Notes: generated by a model from the letters alone, not told the origin. 64,000 bases of DNA from an uncultured Succinivibrionaceae bacterium (GCA_900539665.1 UQCV01000004.1:1-64000), one strand, 5' to 3'. Shown: positions 15,991-24,575, numbered from the stretch's first letter. Program-made: numbers and translations.

Positions 15991-17769
15991 CTACCAGTTA
16001 TAACTTGAACTAGCCTCTTCTACTATACCCTTTAAAACATCGGCAATCACTTTTGGAATAATCTTAGGACCTCTGTGACTTGCATAATCAGCCACCGCAA
16101 CCGCCATCCCAGGCTTAGTCCTTCTCTTTAAAGCGCGTTCAATGATTTTAGAGGGACCAATCCCTTCGGCATTACCATACCCAGATTCTGCCCGATAAAC
16201 ATTTTCAAAACCATTTTCGTAAAGATAATGCTCAATATCGACCGCCGGAAGCATGGTAACCTTATCAGGATTATCGCCAGCAGGTCCTGAAGTAGTGTAT
16301 TTTTGCCCAGCCAAGTCACCGTCTGCAAGTAAACGCCAACAAAGTCCTAGCTGCTGTGCTAACTTAATCAATGCCCCAGAACCACATTGAGCATATTCAA
16401 CTAAACGGATCCCTGTGGCTAATAAATTAAGCCCCATAATATTAGCGAATTCATTTAACAGCCAAATTTCTGTTTCCCCTTCCACAAAAATCCAGCCCCT
16501 TGCATAAAGTGACATCGGGCGATTTATCCGAATATGAAAGGCAATCTTACGTAATTCATCACTAGAAAACTTCTTTTCATCAATGCAGTAACAACGAGTT
16601 TCAAACGGCATGGAATACATGCGTCTGATATCACTTAAATTTACGGTCGAAAGAATATCACCTGAGTTTGTGGTGATAATTTGCTGCATTGGCAACATCG
16701 ACACGACATTCCAAAACCCAAACAATTCCACTGGATGTAGACGGCTATCGATATCTTCAAAAATTACAATCGGATGAGCGTGAATCTGTAAGCGTCGCCC
16801 TTGGCTTGCACTTAAAAGTGCTCCGGCAATCAACGCTAAAATAAAACCAGCTTTTTTCTTATCTGCTAGGCTCACTAAGTTTTGTAACGAAGCTAATGAA
16901 CCATTAGGAATAGGACGAGACACTATGTCATGGAGCGATCTATTTTGCGGTTTTAGATATTTTACCTGTCCCCCTGAGGTAACTTGGAAGTAATGTTCTA
17001 CTAATTGACGCATCGAATCGATGGCACGGTCTATAAATTCCGGCGCTAAGTCCGCCCCTTCGCCTTTCATGACATTACGAAATAATCTTTTTAAAACGCC
17101 AGCCAACTTTTCAAAATTATTGCGCCCATTTTTGCCCCCAAAACGACGCTTATCTTCTTCTAAGTCTAGACCAAGAGGAGGATTCATACGTTTTTCAGTT
17201 CGTACAATATCAGGTTCTGTAAAACCAGAGGTACGGCTATCACGCAACCTAAAAAGCGGGTTTAAAAGTAGCAGCATGCGCACCTGTAAGCTAGCATCCC
17301 CATCCATTAGACTTCCGGTTCTACTTCTAAACCCATGTATCGTTTGCACGGTACCGTCTTCTAAAAGATACCCTCGCACACAGTAAAAAATGCGGGTATA
17401 CATATCTGAACATTGTTGCCAATATGGCTGTAGACGCCTGGAGTTTGAATTACTTAAAGCCGAACCAAAGGTTCTTTCCCTAAAGGTAAAAACCATAACT
17501 ATGCTTTTCACCACATGGTCAGGATCCCCTTCTTGGTATCTATAAACCGGACCTTCACGATCTTCAAGACTACCAGGAATTACGGTACGAAAATCTGCCG
17601 TTTTAAACTGGTACGGATGATCTCCACCCCCAAAAACGCTTAACAATGCTCGTAGGAGAGAACTTTTACCCCATGCATTTTCCCCGATAAGAACCGTACG
17701 ATCCGTAAAATTAACGGCAAGTTTGGCTAGACCTCTGAATCCTGAAATCTCAGCTCTTTCTAAGATCAT
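15991..17769 (-). CDS. ybjD: OLD-family ATPase/nuclease, YbjD-like
   Basis: About 592 residues from the ATG at 17769, which has GGAGG upstream; a start nine codons earlier is less likely. It begins MILERAEISGFRG like E. coli YbjD (MILERVEIVGFRG). The ABC-type ATPase head has Walker A GENAWGKSS at 29-37 and a Walker B-like VIFEDIDSRLHP in the middle. The C-terminal third is a TOPRIM-type region with FVEGETEIWLL and LADGDLAG, as in overcoming-lysogenisation-defect nucleases. OLD proteins act on DNA in repair or phage defence, but the role of YbjD itself is not established. The gene is the last core-like gene before the mobile-element scar at 18.1-20.2 kb. Confidence 0.85.
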   Translation of the reverse strand: MILERAEISGFRGLAKLAVNFTDRTVLIGENAWGKSSLLRALLSVFGGGDHPYQFKTADFRTVIPGSLEDREGPVYRYQEGDPDHVVKSIVMVFTFRERTFGSALSNSNSRRLQPYWQQCSDMYTRIFYCVRGYLLEDGTVQTIHGFRSRTGSLMDGDASLQVRMLLLLNPLFRLRDSRTSGFTEPDIVRTEKRMNPPLGLDLEEDKRRFGGKNGRNNFEKLAGVLKRLFRNVMKGEGADLAPEFIDRAIDSMRQLVEHYFQVTSGGQVKYLKPQNRSLHDIVSRPIPNGSLASLQNLVSLADKKKAGFILALIAGALLSASQGRRLQIHAHPIVIFEDIDSRLHPVELFGFWNVVSMLPMQQIITTNSGDILSTVNLSDIRRMYSMPFETRCYCIDEKKFSSDELRKIAFHIRINRPMSLYARGWIFVEGETEIWLLNEFANIMGLNLLATGIRLVEYAQCGSGALIKLAQQLGLCWRLLADGDLAGQKYTTSGPAGDNPDKVTMLPAVDIEHYLYENGFENVYRAESGYGNAEGIGPSKIIERALKRRTKPGMAVAVADYASHRGPKIIPKVIADVLKGIVEEASSSYNW

Positions 17770-18157
17770 ACGCGCCTCCGTTGACAAAAGGGTCAATGAA
17801 TCGTTCCTAAAGAAAATCGTAGACCAATTTATGTTTTACATACTTAGCTAAAGTTCTAACCACTAAGGTCACTAGAACCACTAAACAACGAAAAGCACGA
17901 AGCCTAGTACTAGTAATATATACCTTAAATTGAGGCCTTAAATTAAGCTTATGTTTTGGTCGAGCCGTAAGCCCTTGTGGTCACCGTTTGCTAAACGTCT
18001 TAACGTCTTCTCCCAAAACTCCAAAGGCTTTATATCAAAGCCTCTAAGTGTTTTAACTAGGAACCTAGTTAAAATATTATATCGGGGCCTTATGGTGAAA
18101 ACAGTTAAGTTGAGGCAAAATTTTGTGACATTCCTTGATTAAAAAGTGACCTATCAC
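17770..18157. other. Intergenic region with two perfect hairpins
   Basis: No convincing gene; a 63-codon frame (17951-18142) spans the hairpins and lacks a Shine-Dalgarno. AGGCTTT-N5-AAAGCCT lies at 18025-18043, and TTTTAACTAGG-AA-CCTAGTTAAAA at 18051-18074. Their role is unknown. Confidence 0.5.
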
Positions 18158-18457
18158 GTGAACTACTCACCACCTAAAGAGGTGGGAGCTTCGTAATTAC
18201 TCATTAGAGTAATTCTAAAGAAGTTTGATAGCTATGCTATCCTTATTCTTACAGGTGTGTCCACTTCACCTCTACTGTATAGGACTTCTAAGTCCACTAC
18301 ATTACTTTTTCTTAGTATATTTAATGCTCCATTTACATCTGCATTAAGTATATAACCTTTTGAAGTTTGATAGAGCTTCAGCATCATATCATATATTTAA
18401 GCTCAAAAGAAGTAAGAGCAAAAAAACCAATTCATCTCCCACCTAAAGAGGAAGGAG
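18158..18457 (-). mobile_element. Internally deleted IS200/IS605-type element (relic)
   Basis: Read on the minus strand, an imperfect terminal hairpin (18436-18457) is followed by the last 51 codons of tnpB (18387-18232). Then comes an end region with the hairpin CCCACCT-ctt-taGGTGG near 18168-18186 and a tail GTGAGTAGTTCAC. Hairpin ends and the overlap of the tnpB 3' end with the right end are typical of IS605-family elements, where this region also encodes the omega RNA. No tnpA is present and most of tnpB is missing, so the element cannot move by itself. A 106-bp part is repeated inverted at 49834-49939. Confidence 0.72.
18232..18387 (-). pseudogene. tnpB: C-terminal fragment of TnpB (RNA-guided nuclease/transposase accessory)
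   Basis: Too short to count as a gene, but the 51-codon frame ending in TAG is clear. It contains KLYQTSKGYILNADVNGALN, where NADVNGALNI corresponds to the last RuvC catalytic motif (the Asp of the DxNxAxNI type). It ends VDTPVRIRIA, a tail overlapping the right-end sequence. The zinc finger and the first two RuvC motifs are lost, so the protein would be inactive. The first in-frame ATGs are at 18385-18387 and 18382-18384; they are probably just internal methionine codons. Confidence 0.8.
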
Positions 18458-18730
18458 TATTCTTGGAGATTTTAGATAAAAAATGTATCTAAATGAAATT
18501 TTTCGGACCAAGGACATAATAATTTCGCAACAGCACATCCTTTTGAAGACTGACTATTAATTCAAGGCTTCCTTAATGCACCGAAACAGCAGTCAAATGT
18601 ATGTCTGTCAATTCCTAGTGGATTTTTGGTTTTATCAGTTATAGCTTATTAATTTACAATTTAACCTTTAAATTTCAGCCGTAGATGTGATATGCTATGG
18701 TCAGCTTCGAGAAATGGAGGTACAAAATTT
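18458..18730. other. Spacer between the IS605 relic and the ATPase gene
   Basis: No intact gene. On the minus strand a broken frame reads roughly GIDRHTFDCCFGALRKP, a stop, then SQSSKGCAVAKLLCPW, which may be a decayed coding fragment I cannot identify. GGAGG at 18716-18720 is the ribosome-binding site of the ATPase. Confidence 0.35.
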
Positions 18731-19945
18731 ATGATTAAGCGCACAATGTATATGAACCGCATCCGTCCCTTCATCGGCTCGGATTTGATAAAGGTTATGA
18801 CCGGTATTCGCCGTTGCGGGAAGTCGGTTATGTTGGAGCTGATTAAGCAGGAACTCACTGAGTCCGGTGTCAGCCCAGCTCAGTTTATCTCCATCAATTT
18901 TGAGGATATGAGCTATTCCCATCTGCAAACCGCTAAGGCTCTGAATGACGAGATCGTTAAGAAAGCTGCCGACATTGAAGGTAAAGCATATCTGTTCTTC
19001 GACGAGATTCAGGAGGTCAAGGACTGGGAAAAGTGCATAAACTCGCTGCGCGTCTCTTTGGATTGCGACATTTATATCACCGGATCAAATGCAAAGCTGC
19101 TGTCAGGTGAGCTTGCAACTTATCTGGGAGGACGCTATGTTGAGTTTGTGATTTATCCTTTCTCCTTTGCAGAATTTTTGGAGCTGTACCACCTGACTGC
19201 TCCGGATGCGCCTATCCGGAAGTGTTTTCAGCAATATCTCCTGTCAGGCGGTATGCCATATCTCGCCAATATCCGATATGCAGATGCACCTTCTAAGCAG
19301 TACCTCCGCGATCTTTTCAACTCTGTTCAGCTAAAGGACATCGTGAAACGAAACAAAATCAGAGATGTGGATTTACTTGAGCGCATTATCACCTATGTAG
19401 TGGCGAATGTGGGCAACACCTTCTCCGCAACATCTCTTGCTAAGTTTCTCAAAAGTGAGCAACGTACCGTAGCACCGGAGACAATTCTGAACTACATCAA
19501 GTACTGCTGCGACGCTTATCTGTTCTATCAGGTGAAGCGTGAGGACTTGCAGGGAAAACTGATTCTTGCATCTAACGAGAAATACTACATTGCAGATCAC
19601 GGAATCCGAGAAGCTGTCTATGGCGGCAACACACGAGACCTCAACCAGATCCTTGAAAATATCGTCTATCTGGAACTGCTGCGCAGAGGCTATACGGTCA
19701 CTGTTGGACGGACAGGAGATAAGGAGATTGACTTCGTATGTGACAATCGCGGTGAGAAGCTGTATGTTCAGGTTGCTTATCTGCTTGCTTCAGAAGAAAC
19801 GATTGCCCGTGAGTTCGGAGCGTATGACCGCATCCGGGATAACTTCCCCAAATATGTCGTTTCTCTTGATGAATTTGATATGAGTCGAAACGGTATCAAA
19901 CACCGAAACATCCGCGATTTCCTCTTGATGGAGGAATGGAACTAA
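18731..19945 (+). CDS. AAA ATPase of the AAA_14/DUF4143 type, horizontally acquired
   Basis: 404 residues from the ATG at 18731, which has GGAGG ten bases upstream; the ATG 13 codons earlier lacks one. Walker A GIRRCGKS is at 25-32 and Walker B LFFDEIQEV follows about 50 residues later, then a sensor-like IYITGSNAKLLSGELATYLGG-type stretch. The C-terminal half (DUF4143-like) ends with a restriction-endonuclease-like core VGRTGDKEIDFVC. Such proteins are common, often acquired, and of unknown biological role. Codon choice (CTG, CGC, GGC, ATC) and visibly higher G+C differ from the AT-rich neighbours, resembling gut Firmicutes. It sits between an IS605 relic and an IS3 fragment, which supports transfer. 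Confidence 0.85.
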   Translation: MIKRTMYMNRIRPFIGSDLIKVMTGIRRCGKSVMLELIKQELTESGVSPAQFISINFEDMSYSHLQTAKALNDEIVKKAADIEGKAYLFFDEIQEVKDWEKCINSLRVSLDCDIYITGSNAKLLSGELATYLGGRYVEFVIYPFSFAEFLELYHLTAPDAPIRKCFQQYLLSGGMPYLANIRYADAPSKQYLRDLFNSVQLKDIVKRNKIRDVDLLERIITYVVANVGNTFSATSLAKFLKSEQRTVAPETILNYIKYCCDAYLFYQVKREDLQGKLILASNEKYYIADHGIREAVYGGNTRDLNQILENIVYLELLRRGYTVTVGRTGDKEIDFVCDNRGEKLYVQVAYLLASEETIAREFGAYDRIRDNFPKYVVSLDEFDMSRNGIKHRNIRDFLLMEEWN

Positions 19946-19999
19946 AGAGTTTGCCCGTCACAGTTTTGAAGGCGGTGACGAGCATCATTGTTATCCCTT

Positions 20000-20141
20000 G
20001 GTCTTACAATAATTGCAACAAATGAATTACATAACTTTAACCACGTTTTAGGTTGCAATTATGAAAAATATCTACACTTATGAATACAAAATTAACCTTG
20101 TGAAATCCTTCCTTAAATCGCAGTATGCTACAGCTCAATGA
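20000..20141 (+). pseudogene. 5' end of an IS3-family transposase orfA with its upstream end region
   Basis: The block from GGTCTTACAAT through the first codons matches, inverted, 49703-49823. The frame from ATG at 20061 reads MKNIYTYEYKINLVKSFLKS and stops after 26 codons, like the start of an IS3-family OrfA helix-turn-helix protein. The inverted repeat ATAATTGCAAC (20009-20019) / GTTGCAATTAT (20052-20062) brackets the leader and overlaps the start codon. No orfB is present, so this is a fragment. Confidence 0.65.
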
Positions 20142-20600
20142 GCTTGAAAAAGAAATAATTGAGCAAAAAAGGACTTCTCGAAAAAGATCTGTTCAAAACA
20201 AATGAGCTAAATCAGATCTTTTAAGTGGACTGGTACAGACGCACCAAACTTTAGGTTCAGCCAAATGTCACAAAATAAATTTCACCATATGCCTAGTGAC
20301 TCATTTTTTTCATAGCATCATGTATAATAGAACCATGTTTTCTTCAAATGTTTGGACCAAGAGCCACGACACATAGCCAACTAGGTTAGTTGACACCGAT
20401 GTTAATGTACATGTAACAATGTTAATCTACATGTAGTTGCCACAAATAGTTGCCACAAACGGATGCTAAAACCTACTTTAGTCTTTAGGCATTAAATTTT
20501 AAATACGCCGCTCCTATTTCCCCAAACTAGCATTACCATTAAAAGAAGTGCGTTACCATTAGAAGAAGTATAGATATTAAAATCGGATCAAGGATTATAA
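20142..20600. other. Spacer upstream of lonH with tandem short repeats
   Basis: No gene found. TATAAT near 20322 is followed by a 13-codon frame (ATG at 20336), perhaps another transposase start fragment. Short duplications follow: GTTAATNTACATGTA twice (20400-20437), GTTGCCACAAA twice (20438-20460), and TTACCATTAAAAGAAGT / TTACCATTAGAAGAAGT (20532-20569). AAGGAT precedes the lonH GTG. Confidence 0.45.
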
Positions 20601-22673
20601 GTGAAAGAATTAAAATATACCGAACTTGAGCCTCAAATCGCAGCTTTCGCCACAAACGAAACCACAGGGACAACCAAAGTTACCCTTGCGACCTTCGAAA
20701 AAAGAGCACAAAGTGCCATCACTGAACTTTTAAATACCGATAGTAGCAACCCTCTAATGCTCCTTTCTACCATTGATGGAGCCAATACTGAACAATGCAT
20801 TCGCGATCTTTTAACTGGGATCACCATGCCTCATCGGGAGCTTTACGACCTTTGCTACGCCGAAAACCTAGATAATGCCTTAGCTCCTGTATGGCTCCAC
20901 ATTAAAAGTGGTACGTCCGCAGAATTTAGCGAACTCATGTCTGAGCTTTTTCAAAAAGTTAAGCTCAAGGTTGACGCCGAAAAACTCTTATTAAGAATCC
21001 TTAAAAAGCAAGGTGACAACCCAAAGCTCGAAAATTACCTTTCAGACCTTAGTATTTATGTGGCCCAAGGACGAGAATTTACTCACCCCGTGCCTATGAA
21101 TTTATTGGTACGTCACGATGCAGATCGCACTCCAGTCATCTTTGGAACCGATATCACTTGGAAACGACTTTTTGGTGGGGTTAATTACTTAACTGAAAAT
21201 GGTTCAACCTACTCTAACCACCACTTACTTGAACCGGGTTTACTCCGTCAGGCCGACGGGGGCATTTTGGTGCTACGAGCTGAAGAATTAGTCCGTAATC
21301 CAATGCTTTGGTTTAAGCTTAAAAACGTCCTAAGCCGAGGCTTACTCGATTGGGACAGTCCATCAAGCGAATTAGTACCAGGAAGTGTTGTTCCATTCTT
21401 TAACCCTGAAGCAACTCCTATTAACGTTAAGGTTATCATCACTGCTAGTTATTATGATATCGCTGAACTTTATCATTATGATCCTACTTTTAACGATGCC
21501 ATTTACCTAAGAACTGACCTTAATTCTTACTTTGACTTAAAAGAACATACCCAAAACTTCTACCAATACCTTGATTACGTTGCTTCACGCAACAATCTTT
21601 TACCGTTTACTGAAGACGCTAAACGTTTTTTAATTAGAGAAGCTTGTCGCTTAGCCGAAAGCCAGCTTGAGTTTGTCATCAATGAACACTGCCTCCTTAA
21701 TGTAATGCGCGAAGCTTCTGGCTATGCGCGCCGTGCGGACCAAGCTGAAGTAACCCTCAAAGAAGTTCAAACCGCTAACCAAGCCAACTTCTTTAGATTA
21801 AGTAGCATGGTTGAAGAATCTACTTCTTTTTATAAAAATAAGCAGATGCTGTTACAAACTGATGGTCAAGTAACAGGGCAAATCAACGGTCTTTCAGTCG
21901 TACAAACTCTCGGTGAAGATTTTGAATATGGGGAACCAATTCGCATCACCGCTACTATCCATAACGGTGGCGACGGGGATATTGCCGATATCGAACACAA
22001 GGCCGAACTTGCTGGACAGATTCACACCAAAGCCATGATGATTATCAACGGCTTTTTAACTAATACTTTTGGGTATAATGAATCAATTCCAGTTAGTGCC
22101 AACTTAGTGTTTGAACAGTCATATAGCGAAATCGATGGTGACAGCGCATCTTTGACTGGACTTTGCGCGATTTTGTCCGCCATGGCTGGCAAACCAATCC
22201 ACCAAACATTTGCTGTTACCGGAGCCGTTGACCAATTCGGTAACGTACAACCTGTTGGCGGGGTTAATAAAAAGATCGAAGGCTACTATCGCATCTGTAA
22301 GATTCAAGGATTAAACGGACGTCAAGGCGTTATTATTCCTGAAAGTAACATTCAAGCTTTAACGCTTGACCAAGAAATCATCGATGCCGTAAAAGCCGGA
22401 CAATTCCATGTTTGGGCCGTTAAAAACGTCAACGACGCGATCGAACTTCTAACCGGTATCCCTGGTGGCTTTCCAGATAAGACCCAAGAGGAAGCACCAT
22501 CTCAATCTTCAGAAGAAGCTAAAGCGACGAAAAAAGAAGCTCAAGCCAACGACAAGGAAGATAGTGACAAGGAAACTTTATACGATATCATTGCCCTAAG
22601 CCTTGATAGTAATAACAGAATGCGCGAAGGATGCGGTTTATTAAGTCGCATTCTTGGATTCTTTGGACGTTAA
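20601..22673 (+). CDS. lonH: Lon-related protease LonH/YcbZ
   Basis: 690 residues from a GTG start with AAGGAT upstream; E. coli YcbZ has 586. The C-terminal Lon protease domain has the Ser-Lys dyad: Ser515 in EIDGDSASL and Lys558 in GGVNKKIEG. The N-terminal half resembles YcbZ (LLEPGLLRQADGGILVLRAEEL, PMLWFKLKNVLSRG) and, like it, shows no canonical Walker A, so ATP hydrolysis is doubtful. The tail after residue about 630 is a Glu/Lys/Ala-rich linker plus a hydrophobic end (GLLSRILGFFGR), absent or shorter in E. coli. The gene is immediately upstream of fabA, as in E. coli (ycbZ-fabA). Substrates are unknown. Confidence 0.87.
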   Translation: MKELKYTELEPQIAAFATNETTGTTKVTLATFEKRAQSAITELLNTDSSNPLMLLSTIDGANTEQCIRDLLTGITMPHRELYDLCYAENLDNALAPVWLHIKSGTSAEFSELMSELFQKVKLKVDAEKLLLRILKKQGDNPKLENYLSDLSIYVAQGREFTHPVPMNLLVRHDADRTPVIFGTDITWKRLFGGVNYLTENGSTYSNHHLLEPGLLRQADGGILVLRAEELVRNPMLWFKLKNVLSRGLLDWDSPSSELVPGSVVPFFNPEATPINVKVIITASYYDIAELYHYDPTFNDAIYLRTDLNSYFDLKEHTQNFYQYLDYVASRNNLLPFTEDAKRFLIREACRLAESQLEFVINEHCLLNVMREASGYARRADQAEVTLKEVQTANQANFFRLSSMVEESTSFYKNKQMLLQTDGQVTGQINGLSVVQTLGEDFEYGEPIRITATIHNGGDGDIADIEHKAELAGQIHTKAMMIINGFLTNTFGYNESIPVSANLVFEQSYSEIDGDSASLTGLCAILSAMAGKPIHQTFAVTGAVDQFGNVQPVGGVNKKIEGYYRICKIQGLNGRQGVIIPESNIQALTLDQEIIDAVKAGQFHVWAVKNVNDAIELLTGIPGGFPDKTQEEAPSQSSEEAKATKKEAQANDKEDSDKETLYDIIALSLDSNNRMREGCGLLSRILGFFGR

Positions 22674-22767
22674 ACACTTCCAAAGATAGATTATGCATTA
22701 CCCCTGTATTTGTTGTACAATGCAGGTTAATTGGTTTTAAGAAAATACAAAGAAAAGGATTTTTCAG

Positions 22768-23307
22768 TTGGAAAACTCACCAGAAAAAAAGCTCTCACTC
22801 TGTGAACAAGGCCGTAATTCATTTGACAGGGATGACCTGTTAGCATGTAGCCGCGGCGAGTTGTTTGGTCCAGGTAACAGTCAGCTTCCAGCACCAAACA
22901 TGCTTATGATTGACCGTATCGTTGAAATCAACGATCACGGCGGTGAACACGGTAAAGGTTTAATTGTCGCAGAAATGGATATCAATCCTGATTTGTGGTT
23001 CTTCAGTTGCCACTTCCCAGGCGATCCAGTTATGCCTGGCTGTCTTGGTCTTGACGCAATGTGGCAGCTTGTAGGCTTCTTCCTTGGTTGGAAGGGCGGC
23101 CCTGGTAAGGGACGTGCTCTTGGCGTTGGCGACGTTAAATTCACCGGCCAGGTGCTCCCTACTGCTCACAAGATCACCTACACCATCAATTTAAAGCGCG
23201 TTATTATGCGTAAACTTATCATGGGTATTGGTGACGGTGTAGTCTCTGTAGATGGCACCCCAATCTACCACGCAACTGATCTTAAAGTTGGTTTATTTAC
23301 TGACTAA
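22768..23307 (+). CDS. fabA: 3-hydroxydecanoyl-ACP dehydratase/isomerase
   Basis: Dehydrates 3-hydroxydecanoyl-ACP and isomerises trans-2- to cis-3-decenoyl-ACP, the branch point of anaerobic unsaturated fatty acid synthesis. The protein has 179 residues (E. coli 172). Catalytic His82 is in [11 protein letters not shown] and Asp96 in LGLDAMWQ; nearly the whole core is identical in pattern to E. coli FabA. The start is TTG, with AAGGAT nine bases upstream; the next ATG would remove 44 residues including conserved ones. A possible -10 TACAAT lies at 22716-22721 in the 94-base gap after lonH. fabB is not in the window. Confidence 0.96.
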   Translation: MENSPEKKLSLCEQGRNSFDRDDLLACSRGELFGPGNSQLPAPNMLMIDRIVEINDHGGEHGKGLIVAEMDINPDLWFFSCHFPGDPVMPGCLGLDAMWQLVGFFLGWKGGPGKGRALGVGDVKFTGQVLPTAHKITYTINLKRVIMRKLIMGIGDGVVSVDGTPIYHATDLKVGLFTD

Positions 23308-23366
23308 TTAGAAGTTGCTTCTTAAGCTAAGAGCTAAAAAGCTTTAAACTTAAGTCAAATTTAATC

Positions 23367-23402
23367 ATCGGGGAGCTCGCGATAGTTCCCCGATTGTTTT
23401 TG
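23367..23402 (+). terminator. Terminator after fabA
   Basis: 8-bp stem ATCGGGGA/TCCCCGAT with a 12-base loop, followed by TGTTTTT. Confidence 0.85.
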
Positions 23403-23500
23403 GAGACGCTTTGGGCGTAAGTTCTTGGCAGCCTTAAATTTCGTACTCACTCAACTACTACCTTTAGTTTCCCTCGGCCTTCATAATTTAAGGATCGCTT

Positions 23501-24103
23501 ATGAATCTTGAAGAAGTCCACATAACGGACGCAACTTGCGTTGACGCCCAAGATATATTGGATCTATACACTCCCTATATTACTAATACCGCCATTACAT
23601 TTGAAGAGCACGTGCCTCCCCTTGAAGAATTTAAAACTAGAATAGAGCACACTTGTCAAACCTACCCCTATCTCGTTTGTCGCCACCACCAAAAAATTAT
23701 TGGCTACGCCTATGCAGGGCCATTAAAAACTAGAGATGCCTTTGCGCGTAGCGTTGAGCTTTCTATCTATTTAGACCCAAACCAAACCCACCAAGGACTC
23801 GGAAAAAAACTTTACACCATGCTTTTTGAGCGCCTTAAAGCACAAAATATTGTTAGCGTCTACGCCGCTATTGCCGGAACCTCTCATCCTTCTCGCTACT
23901 TAGACGACAATAGCTTAAAATTTCATGCGCACTTAGGATTTAAGGAAACTGGGATTTTTCCTAATTGTGCAACTAAGTTTGGGGAATGGTTTGATTTAGT
24001 ATGGATGTATAAAGATCTCACATCAAGAGCTAATACTACTGCCGATTCCAAGCTTTTTATCAGCCAAGCCGAACTTAAAAGGTCAGTAACCAAAAATTTT
24101 TAA
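23501..24103 (+). CDS. GNAT acetyltransferase, phosphinothricin/MnaT type
   Basis: 200 residues; the GNAT fold transfers acetyl from acetyl-CoA to an amine. It resembles the phosphinothricin/methionine-sulfone acetyltransferase group (E. coli MnaT): an N-terminal LYTPYITNTAITFEEHVPP, the middle VGYAYAGPLKTRDAF-type strand (here IGYAYAG), the acetyl-CoA loop HQGLGKKLY (Q/R-x-x-G-x-G/A), and SLKFHAHLGFKETG near the end. The C-terminal 25 residues are extra. GGAT lies ahead of the ATG. The natural substrate cannot be told from sequence. It is not in an operon with fabA, since a terminator intervenes. Confidence 0.83.
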   Translation: MNLEEVHITDATCVDAQDILDLYTPYITNTAITFEEHVPPLEEFKTRIEHTCQTYPYLVCRHHQKIIGYAYAGPLKTRDAFARSVELSIYLDPNQTHQGLGKKLYTMLFERLKAQNIVSVYAAIAGTSHPSRYLDDNSLKFHAHLGFKETGIFPNCATKFGEWFDLVWMYKDLTSRANTTADSKLFISQAELKRSVTKNF

Positions 24104-24292
24104 CTTACTCCTAAAATGTGCTAGAGAATTTTGAGGGCTAAAGAATTATTGGGTGATAGAGCTTAGACTGAGACCAAGAGAAGAAAAAACTAATTCCGCC
24201 ACTAAATTGCGCTATTTTTAGCCATTTAATCGGCCTAAAATTTGATTTGTAGCACTTTTTAAAAACTCTTTAATTAATCGTTAAAAAATTGT

Positions 24293-24321
24293 TTGCACGG
24301 TCAAGAATTTTGATCTATCAT
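24293..24321 (+). promoter_or_regulatory. trp operon promoter
   Basis: TTGCAC (24293-24298) and TATCAT (24316-24321), with an ideal 17-base spacer. The leader starts about 60 bases before trpL. I do not see a TrpR operator of the GTACTAGTTAACTAGTAC kind across this promoter. The 190 bases upstream (24104-24292) hold no gene. Confidence 0.65.
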
Positions 24322-24388
24322 TTTTTCAGCCTCCGAAGATGAGGATTAAGCAGCAAGTACTGCATCACAAGATTTTAGGAATAGTATC

Positions 24389-24436
24389 ATGACTTCATTA
24401 ACTCTTACTGCAAAGCGTTGGTGGCGCACTCGATAA
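24389..24436 (+). CDS. trpL: trp operon leader peptide
   Basis: A 15-residue peptide, MTSLTLTAKRWWRTR, with two adjacent tryptophan codons (24419-24424) seven codons before... the stop at 24434-24436 follows four codons after them. It is too short for routine gene calling. Ribosome stalling at the Trp codons would decide between the antiterminator and the terminator downstream, as in E. coli trpL. No strong Shine-Dalgarno is visible beyond AGGA at 24377-24380. Confidence 0.93.
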   Translation: MTSLTLTAKRWWRTR

Positions 24437-24510
24437 TACGCGGGTGGGCTAAGTCATGTTTTAAAATTAGCTATTCAAAGAAAAGCCCGCACCTGCGGGC
24501 TTTTTTTTTA
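24425..24510 (+). promoter_or_regulatory. Tryptophan attenuator (alternative hairpins)
   Basis: Pairing 1:2 can form between CACTCG at the end of trpL (24428-24433) and CGGGTG (from about 24440). Pairing 2:3 (antiterminator) can form between GGTGGGCT and AGCCC-g-CACC (24484 onward). Pairing 3:4 is the terminator GCCCGCA/TGCGGGC followed by nine T residues. The three mutually exclusive stems are the classic attenuation layout. Confidence 0.9.
24483..24510 (+). terminator. trp attenuator terminator
   Basis: Stem AAGCCCGCA/TGCGGGCTT with a very short CC loop, followed by TTTTTTTT, located 66 bases before trpE. Confidence 0.95.
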
Positions 24511-24575
24511 AGCCCATCCGGCAGGCTGCGGAAAAATTGGTACGTACCTAAGTACGAAATAAACGGAAAATTATT

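Noticed and set aside
17951..18142. 63-codon frame
   Set aside because: No Shine-Dalgarno and it is built over two perfect hairpins; unlikely to be translated.
18158..18190. CRISPR-like repeats
   Set aside because: The recurring CCACCT..AGGTGG stems are scattered, unequally spaced and match IS605 ends, not an array with spacers.
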